Numbered from the stretch's first letter, positions 25,466 through 35,726 are shown. The stretch is DNA of 64,000 bases from Calothrix sp. FI2-JRJ7 (GCA_019359675.1 JAHHGX010000076.1:1-64000), one strand, 5' to 3'. Notes: generated by a model not told the origin, from the sequence alone. Numbers and translations are program-made.

Positions 25466-25909
25466 ATGCATCATGCTTCGATTCGGACGGCAAATATTCA
25501 TCGCGCTATTGCTTTCTACGAGCAGTTGGGCTTTTCTATTGCTGAACGTTTTACTACTGGTTACACATTGGCTTGTTGGATGGAAGGATTAGGTAGCAGA
25601 ATTGAATTAATTCAAATTCCTGAACCAAATCCTGCTCCAGATGCATTTGCAGATGAACACTATGTAGGGTATTATCATCTCTCATTCGATTTAACTGAAT
25701 TGGCGCCTGATTTGCCCAGTTGGTTGGCTTCGTTACAAGAACGCTTTGCTGTACCTTCTCAAAGTTATCCTGATGGACTATTACCATTTAAAATCCTTTT
25801 AGAGCCAACACAGCAGCAAATAGGCAGCAGCATCTACGAAGTTACTTTTATTGCCGATGCAGACGGTTTGCCTTTGGAATTTATTCGTGTTCTTTCAAAA
25901 ATCAACTAG
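25466..25909 (+). CDS. VOC family (glyoxalase-like) protein
   Basis: A 147-residue single-domain vicinal oxygen chelate protein. The first half begins HHASIRTANIHRAIAFYEQL (metal-binding His and the F/Y-YEQLGF helix); the second ends DADGLPLEFIR with the expected Glu. Members include glyoxalase I and dioxygenases; the substrate is unknown. I chose ATG at 25466 because upstream codons fall inside the palindrome. Confidence 0.85.
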   Translation: MHHASIRTANIHRAIAFYEQLGFSIAERFTTGYTLACWMEGLGSRIELIQIPEPNPAPDAFADEHYVGYYHLSFDLTELAPDLPSWLASLQERFAVPSQSYPDGLLPFKILLEPTQQQIGSSIYEVTFIADADGLPLEFIRVLSKIN

Positions 25910-26176
25910 CAGTAAATTTAACTAGATAAAAGTTATAAAAATAACTTAAATTACGTGTTTTCACTGTTATTAAGTTTGTTATTATAATTCTCTTAGATAG
26001 GTGTTAATGCGCTAAATATCGCGATAAACTCGAATTTAACCGTATTTCCTTTGTTTCATCTGTCTGTAGAATAATCTTATATGTAATGTTGCCGAGGCGA
26101 CATAATCTCTCTTTAGGATTATACTATAGTCATAAAAAAATCTGTAGTTGAGTTTACAGATAATATCGTAAGATGC

Positions 26177-29053
26177 ATGTTCGTGTTTTATAAATTATAT
26201 CAGTATCGTTTTCCACTGCTGTTATTAAGTCTTTGGTTGATTGTGGTTGTGCTACTAAACAATTATTCTGTTAGTGGCGAATCAAATGCTGCGTCTAATC
26301 AAATATCTAATCAAGTATATACACGTAAAGAGATAATATCTAACTTTAAAAGTTTAAATATAAATAATTTACAGAAACAATCAATGAATGAAGATGCACG
26401 TAAAATAGTATTAGAAAATGGTCTTACTGTAATAACGAAAGAAGTTCACACCGCTCCAGTCGTAACGGTGCAAGTTTGGTATAAAATTGGTTCCCGAAAC
26501 GAAGAACACGGTGTCAATGGTATTGCTCACCAACTTGAGCATATGATGTTTAAAGGTACTGCTCGGCGCCCAATTCAATTTGGAAGATTATTTAGTACGC
26601 TCGGTAGCGACTCCAACGCTTTTACAAGTTACGACCAAACAGCTTACTACAACACTGTTGAACGTACAAAGTTAAACGCTTTGCTCGAATTAGAAGCAGA
26701 TAGAATGCACAACTCTCTCATTGATGCTCCTGCACTCGCAAGCGAAAAACGAGTCGTCATTTCTGAATTACAAGGTTATGAAAATAATCCCGAATATCGT
26801 CTTAGCCATGCTGTAATGCACGCTGCATTCCCTGACCATCCTTACGGACTATCGGTAGGGGGTACAAAATCTGATGTTGAAAAATTTACAGTTCATAAGG
26901 TTCAAGAGTACTATAATAAATTTTATAGACCAGATAATGCCGTTTTAGTTATTGTTGGTGATTTTCAAACTGAATCAACCATTACTGACGTTAAAAGAAT
27001 ATTTAATAACAGTGCTGAGAAGAAAGTGCTGAGTGCTGAGTATAAAAATGAAATACGTAGAGACCGTATTAACCCGGTCTCTACAGGCCCTATTATTCTA
27101 AAAGAACCAGGCGCCGCATCAATATTGCAAAGTGTTTATCCTCTGCCAGATATAAAACATCCAGATGCACCTGCGTTAGATGTAATGGACTATATTTTGT
27201 CAGATGGTAGAAATTCCAGACTTTATCAAGCGTTGGTTGATTCAGGTATCGCAACTGATGTTGATGCTTCGGTTGCAAGTCTCAAAGACTTTGGTTGGTA
27301 TGAGATTACTGTATTAGCTACTCCCAAGCAAGATTTAAAAAAAATTGATTCAATAGTCACAAAAGTTATTAGTAAATTGGCTGAAGAGGGTGTTGACGAG
27401 TCGGAGTTAAAACGCGCAAAAGCACAGTTTGAGTCTTCTGTAATTTTGGGTAATCGCGATATTACTAGTCAAGCGATGCAGTTGGGTAACGATGAGGTCG
27501 TTACTGGTAATCATCTATTTATGGATAATTACTTGGATGCTGTACGCAAGGTGACAGCAGAGGATGTACAGCGTGTCGCTAAACATTATCTTAGTATTGA
27601 GTCACGAACCTTTGGTTACTTTTTACCTACCCAGGCGCCAGTAAGTACTAAGAATAGTAGTAGCAATAATAAAATTAATTCAAACCAAACTCACGAAAGT
27701 TTTACTTCGTCAAGTGGTGGTGTTTTAGATAAAGCTGATGTGTTGAAATATTTACCCCAGTTTGAGGCGCCGTCAGAGACTTTACAAAGTGTACCAGAAC
27801 TAGTAGTGTTTCCAAATGGCTTAAGAGTATTGATGTTGCCTGATAAAAGCACTCCAACGGTGACACTAAGTGGCTATATTAAAGCAGGCTCAGAATTTGA
27901 CTGCGATAATAAAGCTGGTCTTTCTGAGTTAGTTGCCGATAATTTACTTAGTGGCACTAAAACCAAAGACGTATTAGAACTTGCTAAAGCTTTAGAAGAA
28001 CGTGGAGCTTCTTTAGATTTTAACCCCTCACGCGAAGGTGTACGAATTGAGGGTGATAGCTTGGCAGAAGATTTATCTGTACTGCTTCATACCCTAGCTG
28101 ATGTAATTAAAAATCCGACTTTCCCAAACCGAGAACTCGAATTAAGTCGTAAACATGCTTTGAGTGCCTTAGAACAAGATTTAGATGACCCATCAGAAGT
28201 AGCGAGAAGAACATTTGTACAATCCATTTATCCAAAACCGCATCCGCTGCATAGATTTCCTACAAAACAAAGTTTACGGCGAATTACTCGTAAAGATGTA
28301 ATTGATTTTAAAGCTAAGTATTATCGTCCTGATGCGATGGTTTTGGCTTTAGTTGGAGATTTTAACCCAGCAGAAGTAAAATCACGTCTCAAAGCTGAGT
28401 TAGGTGACTGGTCGGTTGATGGCAAAGCAGAAACATTACTGTATCCAAGTGTATCAATGCCTGATAACGTTATTCGCGTGAATTCGGTGTTGCCAGGTAA
28501 AGCCCAAGCAATTACTTACATGGGTAATACTGCGATAAATCGTAATGACCCACGTTATTATTCTGCGCTGGTTTTAAATCAGATTTTAGGTGGTGATACT
28601 TTATCGAGTCGCTTAGGCGCCGAATTACGTGACCGTCAAGGGTTAACTTACGGTATTTTCAGTAATTTTCTAGCTGGTAAAAACTCTGGCACGTTTTTAA
28701 TCGAAATGCAAACCAGCCCCCAGGACACAGCGAAAGCTATTGCTAGTACACGTCAATTACTTCAAGATATTCACAAGCTTGGTGTAACTGAACAGGAAGT
28801 TGAAACCGCAAAGCGCACGGTAGTTAGTAACTATATTGTGTCTTTAGCAAATCCTGAAGAATTGGTACACCAAATTTTGATGAATCAAGTTTATGGGTTA
28901 GATGTAGAGGAATTACGTAATTTTACCGAAAAAATCAATCAGGTGGGTCTTTCTCAAGTTAACCAAGCTGCACGCGAGTTACTGCATCCAGATAAAATTG
29001 TCGTCGTCACTGCTGGCCCTGCTGTAGCAACGCAAGGTATACAGCCAAATTAA
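26177..29053 (+). CDS. M16 family zinc peptidase, two-domain, membrane-anchored
   Basis: A 958-residue insulinase/processing-peptidase protein. A signal anchor lies at about residues 12-28. The first M16 half carries the inverted zinc site HQLEH at 118-122 and the third ligand Glu at about 197 (VVISELQG). The second half, from about 535, has AGLSELVADNLLSGTKTKD without the HxxEH site, so it is a non-catalytic partner domain, as is usual. It is probably periplasmic. Residues about 283-303 are encoded by intergenic-type repeats. Confidence 0.92.
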   Translation: MFVFYKLYQYRFPLLLLSLWLIVVVLLNNYSVSGESNAASNQISNQVYTRKEIISNFKSLNINNLQKQSMNEDARKIVLENGLTVITKEVHTAPVVTVQVWYKIGSRNEEHGVNGIAHQLEHMMFKGTARRPIQFGRLFSTLGSDSNAFTSYDQTAYYNTVERTKLNALLELEADRMHNSLIDAPALASEKRVVISELQGYENNPEYRLSHAVMHAAFPDHPYGLSVGGTKSDVEKFTVHKVQEYYNKFYRPDNAVLVIVGDFQTESTITDVKRIFNNSAEKKVLSAEYKNEIRRDRINPVSTGPIILKEPGAASILQSVYPLPDIKHPDAPALDVMDYILSDGRNSRLYQALVDSGIATDVDASVASLKDFGWYEITVLATPKQDLKKIDSIVTKVISKLAEEGVDESELKRAKAQFESSVILGNRDITSQAMQLGNDEVVTGNHLFMDNYLDAVRKVTAEDVQRVAKHYLSIESRTFGYFLPTQAPVSTKNSSSNNKINSNQTHESFTSSSGGVLDKADVLKYLPQFEAPSETLQSVPELVVFPNGLRVLMLPDKSTPTVTLSGYIKAGSEFDCDNKAGLSELVADNLLSGTKTKDVLELAKALEERGASLDFNPSREGVRIEGDSLAEDLSVLLHTLADVIKNPTFPNRELELSRKHALSALEQDLDDPSEVARRTFVQSIYPKPHPLHRFPTKQSLRRITRKDVIDFKAKYYRPDAMVLALVGDFNPAEVKSRLKAELGDWSVDGKAETLLYPSVSMPDNVIRVNSVLPGKAQAITYMGNTAINRNDPRYYSALVLNQILGGDTLSSRLGAELRDRQGLTYGIFSNFLAGKNSGTFLIEMQTSPQDTAKAIASTRQLLQDIHKLGVTEQEVETAKRTVVSNYIVSLANPEELVHQILMNQVYGLDVEELRNFTEKINQVGLSQVNQAARELLHPDKIVVVTAGPAVATQGIQPN
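27024..27084. repeat. TGCTGAG units and GTAGAGAC hairpin inside a coding region
   Basis: AAGTGCTGAGTGCTGAGT is followed by the hairpin GTAGAGACCG ... CGGTCTCTAC (27057-27084). The same pair in the same order lies in an intergenic site at 40164-40209. Here it is in frame inside the M16 peptidase, adding about 20 residues (KVLSAEYKNEIRRDRINPVS). Confidence 0.8.
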
Positions 29054-29183
29054 GTAATCTTGCAAGCACACAAAACATTAGAACCCAAAATAAGTTAAGT
29101 TAAGTACAGATGATATTGTTGCTTAACTACAGAATTTTACTGAAAAAGTTTCTGTGGCAAAGAAAAGATAGTTATTGGTAATC

Positions 29184-30008
29184 ATGAACATTTTAAGCAA
29201 TCTGCTTTCTCAACCAGTTAGAACCGCTCCGAAACGCCAACGTCGAGGTATTGAAATTAAATCACCGCGTGAAATTGAGATTATGCGGCAATCTGCCAAA
29301 ATTGTGGCGACTGTACTCAAAGAAATTTCTGAACTGGTAAAACCAGGAATGACGACAGCAGACTTGGATGCTCATGCAGAAAAGCGGATTCGCGAAATGG
29401 GTGCAACCCCCAGTTTCAAGGGTTATCATGGTTTCCCAGCTTCAATTTGTTCGAGTATAAACAATGAAGTTGTACATGGTATTCCTAGCGCCAAAAAAGT
29501 TATTCGTGCTGGAGACGTTTTAAAGGTTGACACAGGCGCCTATTACGAAGGTTATCATGGTGACTCATGTATAACGATTGCAGTTGAAGAAGTAACACCA
29601 CAAGCAGCCAAGTTAATTCGCGTTGCTGAAGAAGCTTTATACAAAGGTATCGAGCAAGTAAAAGCGGGGAAAAGTTTACTTGATTTAGCAGGCGCCATCG
29701 AAGACCATGTAAAAATGAATGGTTTTAGTGTAGTAGAAGATTTTACTGGACATGGAGTTGGACGCAATTTACACGAGGAACCTGCGGTATTTAACTATCG
29801 CACTCGCGAAATGCCCAACGTCAAACTGCGTGCGGGTATGACATTAGCAATAGAACCAATTTTAAATGCCGGTTCTAAAATTACACGTACCTTAGCAGAC
29901 CGTTGGACAGCAGTAACAGTAGATAATTCGCTCTCAGCGCAATTTGAGCATACCGTATTAGTTACTGAAACCGGGTATGAAATTCTAACCGACCGCACCA
30001 ATATATAG
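29184..30008 (+). CDS. map: Methionine aminopeptidase type I
   Basis: Removes the N-terminal Met from new proteins. The pita-bread fold ligands are visible: Asp in [16 protein letters not shown], Asp in GDSCIT, His in [14 protein letters not shown], Glu in AIEPIL, and Glu in [10 protein letters not shown] chose ATG at 29184 (274 residues); the upstream TTG gives a poor start. The N-terminal extension [19 protein letters not shown] is typical of one of the several cyanobacterial paralogues. Confidence 0.93.
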   Translation: MNILSNLLSQPVRTAPKRQRRGIEIKSPREIEIMRQSAKIVATVLKEISELVKPGMTTADLDAHAEKRIREMGATPSFKGYHGFPASICSSINNEVVHGIPSAKKVIRAGDVLKVDTGAYYEGYHGDSCITIAVEEVTPQAAKLIRVAEEALYKGIEQVKAGKSLLDLAGAIEDHVKMNGFSVVEDFTGHGVGRNLHEEPAVFNYRTREMPNVKLRAGMTLAIEPILNAGSKITRTLADRWTAVTVDNSLSAQFEHTVLVTETGYEILTDRTNI

Positions 30009-30031
30009 AAATCCGGTTTGATGGAATGTAG

Positions 30032-30171
30032 GGTGCGTAACGCTATAACAATATTTCAACGAAGCAAATAATTTTGTAGCGTTACGCACCATAAACATTT
30101 GTTACAATTTCTGGTGCGTGACGCTACGGGTTTTATCGCTACGTTGAAGTTTTTTCGTAGCGTCACGCACC
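30032..30171. repeat. Two adjacent GGTGCGTxACGCTA palindromes, copies 4 and 5
   Basis: Copy 4 pairs 30032-30045 with 30077-30090 (GGTGCGTAACGCTA). Copy 5 pairs 30113-30128 with 30156-30171 (GGTGCGTGACGCTACG). In copy 4 the central G-C pair has become A-T on both arms. They lie between map and the convergent acylphosphatase gene. Confidence 0.85.
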
Positions 30172-30209
30172 CTACATTACGTTCAAAAATCTGCCGAGGA
30201 ATCCTATAT

Positions 30210-30524
30210 CTAAAAGCGCCTAACTTCAAATCCTTGAAAACCTTCAGGCGCCAAATACTCAACTTTAACAGTTTCAACAAGTGCTGCTGGTGGCCCCTCG
30301 TGACACCAGCGAATCATTTGTTCCACAATCTCACGTTTACCTTCAAATACTGCCTCAACACGCTTATCTGGTAAGTTACGTACCCAACCATTAAGCCCTA
30401 ACTGTGTTGCTGTTTCAACTGTTGAGTAACGATAACCAACTCCTTGAACTCGCCCAGAGATATAAATATGAGCGCATATTATGTCTGTTGGTGATGAAGA
30501 ATTTGACATAGGCTGATTTGGCAA
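30210..30524 (-). CDS. acyP: Acylphosphatase
   Basis: The 104-residue protein carries the phosphate loop GRVQGVGYR (catalytic Arg at the end) and the catalytic Asn in GWVRNLPDKRVEAVFEG, both diagnostic. It hydrolyses acyl phosphates such as carbamoyl or acetyl phosphate. A GRVQGVG protein this short is a stand-alone acylphosphatase rather than HypF. Confidence 0.93.
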   Translation of the reverse strand: MPNQPMSNSSSPTDIICAHIYISGRVQGVGYRYSTVETATQLGLNGWVRNLPDKRVEAVFEGKREIVEQMIRWCHEGPPAALVETVKVEYLAPEGFQGFEVRRF

Positions 30525-30531
30525 CGGATAA

Positions 30532-30592
30532 AGCGGATTTAACGGATATATATAATTATCCGTTACATCCGTTGCATCCGTCGCATCCGTTG

Positions 30593-30593
<1 letters not shown>
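30532..30593. repeat. GGCAACGGAT / ATCCGTTACATCCGT array, copy 2
   Basis: A left half with GGCAACGGAT and AACGGATAT is followed by four ATCCGT units with drift (TTACATCCG, TTGCATCCG, TCGCATCCG). It lies between two minus-strand genes. Confidence 0.7.
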
Positions 30594-30907
<314 letters not shown>

Positions 30908-31065
30908 AATATTCCTGTTTTAGTTAAATAAAATTGAAAATTTATTCAGATAAAGCACTATTAATGCAATGCTTCTAAATGTAGTTTGCATCCAAGCCGT
31001 CAATTACAACTCTCCCTTTGGATGTAAATATTTGTGTTTATAATCCTCTAATAAGTTTGAATTGT

Positions 31066-31437
31066 ATGAATGATTTACCACCTCTTAATACCGAAACACT
31101 TTGGGCAATTCTAAATGAAAAAGTCGATGAGACTACTGTTAACCAGTTAGTTTGGTATTACTTAGGCTATAGATACAATGAGGCATCAAGTCGCTGGGAA
31201 CCTACATATGCCGAAGAATGGCGCCAAGATTTTCCAGAACCTCCAGATTTTTTTGATAGTCGTCCCGCAGCAATGAAGCTAACTCGTTCAATTCCTCAAC
31301 AGAATAAACAGTTACTTAAAGAAAAGCTGGGATTCAAAGGTTATAAAATCGGTGAATTTGGACCTAAACAAACACGCAGAGCTACTGCTGCTAATTGGTT
31401 ACTAAGTTACATGGAAATTAATGGTATTCAATATTAA
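31066..31437 (+). CDS. DUF1823 family protein
   Basis: The 123-residue protein MNDLPPLNTETLWAILNEKV continues with VNQLVWYYLGYRYNEASSRW and ends KQTRRATAANWLLSYM. This is the cyanobacterial DUF1823 family; its role is unknown. I chose ATG at 31066, which matches the conserved family start; the earlier frame start lies in non-conserved sequence. Confidence 0.85.
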   Translation: MNDLPPLNTETLWAILNEKVDETTVNQLVWYYLGYRYNEASSRWEPTYAEEWRQDFPEPPDFFDSRPAAMKLTRSIPQQNKQLLKEKLGFKGYKIGEFGPKQTRRATAANWLLSYMEINGIQY

Positions 31438-31712
31438 TCGTGCTGGTTATGAATATTTAAACTTTTTTTACACACCTATACCTTGTTTCTCTCTCTAGAT
31501 AGAGGCAGCCATAATTTAATTCTTTCTACAGCGAGATAGGCAAATCCCCACTCGAAAGCTGAAAATACTATTAATAATTATGGGTAATTAAATAAACATT
31601 CGATTTGCCTATTATTGCTATTTTATTCCCGTTGTTTAACGGTTTAATAGCCAAGTCAGTGTTTATTTATACCCTAGGTTCTCGTTTACAATTATATAAT
31701 AGTATTTCTGTT

Positions 31713-33368
31713 ATGGCATCCATTGAATTTAATCTATTTGCACCTTATAACAAAGGCGCCGCTTTAATTGGTTCGTTTTCAAATTGGGAACCAATTGAGA
31801 TGGAAAAAGGGGATGATGGTTATTTCCGCACAAAAGTAGAATTAAAAGACGGGGAGTATCAATATAAATTTCGGGTTCAGTCAAAGTCTTGGTTCTTTGA
31901 AGAAGACCAATGGGTTGACGTAACCGACCCTTATGCAACAGACATCGATGAGTCTACAGGAGAAGATAACGGTGTCGTCAAAATAAAGGATGGAGAACGA
32001 ATTCTTGATACTTACGTTTGGCAGCACGACGATAAACCATTACCTCCCGACCATGAGTTAGTAATATACGAAATGCATATTGCTGATTTTTCTGGTGGTG
32101 AAGATGACCCAAATCCACGTGGACAGTATAAGCACGCAATAGAGAAGTTAGATTATATTACCGAACTAGGAATTAATGCAATCGAGTTGATGCCAGTTAA
32201 AGAATATCCTGGTGAATATAGCTGGGGTTATAACCCACGCTTCTTTTTTGCTACCGAGTCAAGTTATGGTTCAACAGCAGAATTGAAACGCTTTGTTGAT
32301 GAGTGTCATGCTAGAGGTATTCGGGTAATTCTTGATGGTATTTATAATCACTCAGAAGCAGGGAGTCCTCTAACACAAATCGACCATGATTTTTGGTATC
32401 ATCACGAACCACGTGACCCTGACAACAACTGGGGTCCAGAGTTTAACTATGAGTTTTACGACGAAAAATTAGAGACTTATCCTGCACGTAAGTTTATTGG
32501 GGAAACAGTTAGATATTGGGTTAGTGAGTTTCATCTTGATGGTATTCGTTACGATGCTGCACGGCAAATTGCTAACTATGACTTCATGCATTGGATTGTG
32601 CAAGAAGCTAAAAACGCTGCTGGCGCCAAACCGTTTTATAATATTGCGGAACACATTCCTGAAAGTACCAGTATTACCAATATTGATGGTCCAATGGATG
32701 GTTGCTGGCATGATAGTTTTTATCACTGTATAAAAGAACATGTTTGTGGTGACAAATTTGACTTAGAACAACTCAAAGATGTTATCGACTGTAAGCGTCA
32801 AGGTTTTATGGGCGCCACAAATGTAGTAAATTATCTGAGCAACCACGACCATGACCATTTGATGGTAGAGTTAGGAAATCGTCAGATTTTTGATGAAGAA
32901 GCATTTCGACGAGTTAAGCTAGGTGCCGCACTTTTAATGACTGCTGTCGGTGTACCATTAATATGGATGGGTGAAGAGTTTGGCGAATATAAACCAAAAA
33001 CACCAGATGCATCGAAAATCGATTGGACGCTGCTTAAAAATGATTTAAATCATAGTTTGTTTGAGTATTTTAAGGGCTTGATTAATTTACGTAAAAATAA
33101 TCATGCACTATATACAGAAAATATTGACTTTATCCATGAAAACCCAGAGGCAAAAGTGTTTGCTTTTAGTCGTTGGAACGATGAAGGTTCACGAGTGGTT
33201 GTTGTAACTAATTTCTCTGAAAACTTCCTCGCTGGATACCATGTACCTGGTTTTCCATCTGGTGGCACTTGGCACGAGTGGACAGCTAATTACGAGGTTG
33301 AAGCTGGTGATGATGGAATTATGACCGATTTAGGACCATACGAAGCAAAAGTCTTTGTTTGGCAATAA
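31713..33368 (+). CDS. CBM48-GH13 alpha-amylase family enzyme, paralogue 1
   Basis: A 551-residue enzyme: an N-terminal CBM48-like beta domain (residues 1-95, GAALIGSFSNWEPIEMEKGD) and a GH13 barrel. Catalytic regions are visible: DGIYNH (region I), GIRYDAARQ (nucleophile Asp), NIAEHIP (acid/base Glu) and LSNHDHDH (region IV). It likely acts on alpha-glucan, perhaps by cleaving or rearranging branches; the exact reaction is not clear. I chose ATG at 31713, where similarity to paralogue 2 begins. The two paralogues share most residues through the barrel. Confidence 0.88.
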   Translation: MASIEFNLFAPYNKGAALIGSFSNWEPIEMEKGDDGYFRTKVELKDGEYQYKFRVQSKSWFFEEDQWVDVTDPYATDIDESTGEDNGVVKIKDGERILDTYVWQHDDKPLPPDHELVIYEMHIADFSGGEDDPNPRGQYKHAIEKLDYITELGINAIELMPVKEYPGEYSWGYNPRFFFATESSYGSTAELKRFVDECHARGIRVILDGIYNHSEAGSPLTQIDHDFWYHHEPRDPDNNWGPEFNYEFYDEKLETYPARKFIGETVRYWVSEFHLDGIRYDAARQIANYDFMHWIVQEAKNAAGAKPFYNIAEHIPESTSITNIDGPMDGCWHDSFYHCIKEHVCGDKFDLEQLKDVIDCKRQGFMGATNVVNYLSNHDHDHLMVELGNRQIFDEEAFRRVKLGAALLMTAVGVPLIWMGEEFGEYKPKTPDASKIDWTLLKNDLNHSLFEYFKGLINLRKNNHALYTENIDFIHENPEAKVFAFSRWNDEGSRVVVVTNFSENFLAGYHVPGFPSGGTWHEWTANYEVEAGDDGIMTDLGPYEAKVFVWQ

Positions 33369-33371
33369 ATT

Positions 33372-33634
33372 GATCCCCCCAACCCCCCTTATTAAGCAGG
33401 GCTGATTCATTCCCTAAAAAGCTTGAAAAATCAAGGGTTTCGCGCAATTTACAATTGGTTATTTTGCTACAAAGGCGCCGAGAAAATAGACAATCACACT
33501 TATAGTGATGTGTTTAAAAGTCTATTTTCGAGTTCCCTATACTGATGATTTTTCTAGCTAACCATCTTGACAAATCCTGTTTGAGAGGGAATGAAACAGC
33601 CCTGCCTTATTAAGGGGGGGTAGGGGGGGATCAA
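33372..33634. repeat. G-rich hairpin repeat carrying the second MITE copy
   Basis: Arms GATCCCCCCAACCCCCCTT and GGGGGGTAGGGGGGGATC flank the insertion. It separates GH13 paralogue 1 from the convergent CphA-related gene. Confidence 0.8.
33396..33605. mobile_element. 210-bp MITE-like element, copy 2
   Basis: Same ends and, as far as I can read, the same 210 bases as 4224-4433. Flanking direct repeats are CTTATTAA at 33388-33395 and 33606-33613, different from copy 1 (CTTGGTAA). The differing duplications show two independent insertions into the tip of the same hairpin type. Confidence 0.85.
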
Positions 33635-33636
33635 AT

Positions 33637-35547
33637 TCACACAATAGTACCAATTTCCTTCAAATAAACCCGTGTAAACGGTTCATCTTCTCCTAGCGAA
33701 TACTCTTCAATTAGTCCTTTGCGGTGCAGCATAATACTGTCACCTTTTTTCAGGACTAATGTGGAGCCATCTAAAATATCACGCGATAGCATCATTTCGG
33801 TCTCAGTAGGATTGTCTAAAACAACCATATTGCTACCGTAATAAAACATACCGTCGCGTTCTAAAATCTCTTCGCTGTATTCAACGATGAGTAAATCAAG
33901 CTTGGGATTTCGCAGTAAGCTTTGAACGTTGGTATTGTAATCTGGATTTGAAACTTTTCGCGAACGATTTACAAACACAGCATCTTGACAAACGGCGCCG
34001 ATTGTCCAGTCAGGATGTTGTGAGAGAATATGGTCGATAGTCTCTTGCAAATCATGAATTGAAACTTTATTAAATGTAATAATTGGTATTCTGGCATCAT
34101 CCCTTGAACTAAAGAATGTTTCCAAAATGTGGGAAGGTACATCAACGCTGTCACCTACCGCCGGGTTAAGATGCATCATAACACCAGGCGCCGCATTAAT
34201 TTCTAAAATGGCAAAGTTGCCTTCTTTCCAAGATTTGCCTAAATTTTCAGAAATAACATCAATACCCAAACAAGTTAAACGGAAATGCTGGGCTATATCC
34301 TGCGCCAAGATAATATTATCAGGGTGCATTGTGAGTGTAGCATCAATACTGACTCCTCCGGCTGAAAGATTTGCTACTTTACGTAGGAAAACACGCTTAC
34401 CCTTCTCAATGACAGTAGCTAACGATAACTCTTGTTCTTCTAAGTAAATCTCCATTGCTTCATCGCATTGAATTTTACTCATCGGTGAAGTTGGAGTGTC
34501 ACGACGTACAGGTTTTTGGTTTTCTTTTTGAATCAACTCGTCTATTGTTGAGTAGCCATCACCAATAACCGAAGCAGGACGACGTTCGATAGCTGCGACA
34601 AACCTACCGTTAACACACAATAAGCGAAAATCACTTCCCTTTATACTTTTTTCAACGATTATTCTAGTAGGTTGGTCTTCGGGTATTGCTTTGAGCGCAC
34701 GTTCGTATGCTGCCTCAAGCTCTTTTGGTCCCTGAACATCTGCTGTTACACCAATACCTTTGTGACCTACTACAGGTTTAATCGCAATCGGATAACCAAT
34801 TTCACGCGCAACAGATAGCGCTTCGCGTTCGCTAACTATAATGTCACCTTGGGGAACAGGGAATCCTAAAGTCTTTAAAAACGCTTTGCAGTCGTCTTTA
34901 CGAGTGGTAAAGTCAGAATCTAAATGGCTATCACCATCGAAAGTTGTTGCCACACCTCGAACATGCTTTTTACCAAAACCATATTGCATTAACCCTTCTT
35001 CCCACAGGTAAAAAGCTGGGATACCCTTTTTATAAGCAGTTCGCAGCAAAGCATAAACAGTGGGACCACCGTAAACAGAAGAGCGAAAACGATTTTGCAG
35101 TGTCGTCAACTGTTCTTCAAAAGCGACATCGCTATCTCTGGTAATTGCTTCAAACCAATCCCAAACAAAATAAATCACTCCACGGGTAGTACGTGCGTAT
35201 AGTGATTGAATCGCAATTTTATGGTGATTTCCGTCTTCTCTAATACTCCAACCGTTGACGTGCAAATCCATATCTAGTTTTGCCACTTCAGAAGCTGTAC
35301 GTGCAAACAGATGAGCATGTGAAGAGTATTCTTCGTCACGTAACTCAGGGTAGCGTTCGGATATAGCTTTGACGTAATCTTCCAAAGCAAGGACTTCTTG
35401 AGCGTCAGTCAAAGCAAAATCGAATACAAGTGCCCCTGTCTCCAGATAAGGGTTGGGACCTGCGTAATTGTGAAAGTTGAAAATATCAAAAACATCTGTT
35501 TTACGCGCGTTAACACGAATTGCTTCGGTGGTATTATCTTGAATCAT
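33637..35547 (-). CDS. CphA-related ATP-grasp protein with degenerate Mur-ligase tail
   Basis: This is a 636-residue protein in three parts. Residues 1-200 start with FNFHNYAGPNPYLETGALVF. Residues about 205-475 form an ATP-grasp domain close to cyanophycin synthetase (PIAIKPVVGHKGIGVTADVQ, VIGDGYSTIDELI, ANLSAGGVSID, AILEINAAPG). The last 150 resemble the start of the CphA Mur-ligase domain (GAVCQDAVFVNRSRKV, VEYSEEIL), but the P-loop GTNGKTTT is replaced by TFNKVSIHDL. It probably ligates an amino acid in an ATP-dependent way; the product is unknown. I chose ATG at 35547, with AAGGG upstream, over TTG 35565. cphB lies just beyond. Confidence 0.75.
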   Translation of the reverse strand: MIQDNTTEAIRVNARKTDVFDIFNFHNYAGPNPYLETGALVFDFALTDAQEVLALEDYVKAISERYPELRDEEYSSHAHLFARTASEVAKLDMDLHVNGWSIREDGNHHKIAIQSLYARTTRGVIYFVWDWFEAITRDSDVAFEEQLTTLQNRFRSSVYGGPTVYALLRTAYKKGIPAFYLWEEGLMQYGFGKKHVRGVATTFDGDSHLDSDFTTRKDDCKAFLKTLGFPVPQGDIIVSEREALSVAREIGYPIAIKPVVGHKGIGVTADVQGPKELEAAYERALKAIPEDQPTRIIVEKSIKGSDFRLLCVNGRFVAAIERRPASVIGDGYSTIDELIQKENQKPVRRDTPTSPMSKIQCDEAMEIYLEEQELSLATVIEKGKRVFLRKVANLSAGGVSIDATLTMHPDNIILAQDIAQHFRLTCLGIDVISENLGKSWKEGNFAILEINAAPGVMMHLNPAVGDSVDVPSHILETFFSSRDDARIPIITFNKVSIHDLQETIDHILSQHPDWTIGAVCQDAVFVNRSRKVSNPDYNTNVQSLLRNPKLDLLIVEYSEEILERDGMFYYGSNMVVLDNPTETEMMLSRDILDGSTLVLKKGDSIMLHRKGLIEEYSLGEDEPFTRVYLKEIGTIV

Positions 35548-35726
35548 TGTATAAACCCTTGGCAAAACACCCTTCCTTCACAATAATAACCCGCTTAAAT
35601 TAATGTGAGTATCAAGTTTTTACATCTCTACCGCGTTTGTTAAAAGTTATATCCATTGGGAGGTGTTATTATACACGTATTTCTGTTAAAACTTGGAAAT
35701 AGTACAAAAAAGTTGGGACACAGCGT

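Noticed and set aside
25466-25909. VOC protein considered as a fosfomycin or bleomycin resistance protein
   Set aside because: Only general fold features are visible; nothing points to those substrates.
33637-35547. Call as a standard cyanophycin synthetase CphA1 or CphA2
   Set aside because: The N-terminal domain differs, the Mur-ligase P-loop is missing and the protein is too short for CphA1.
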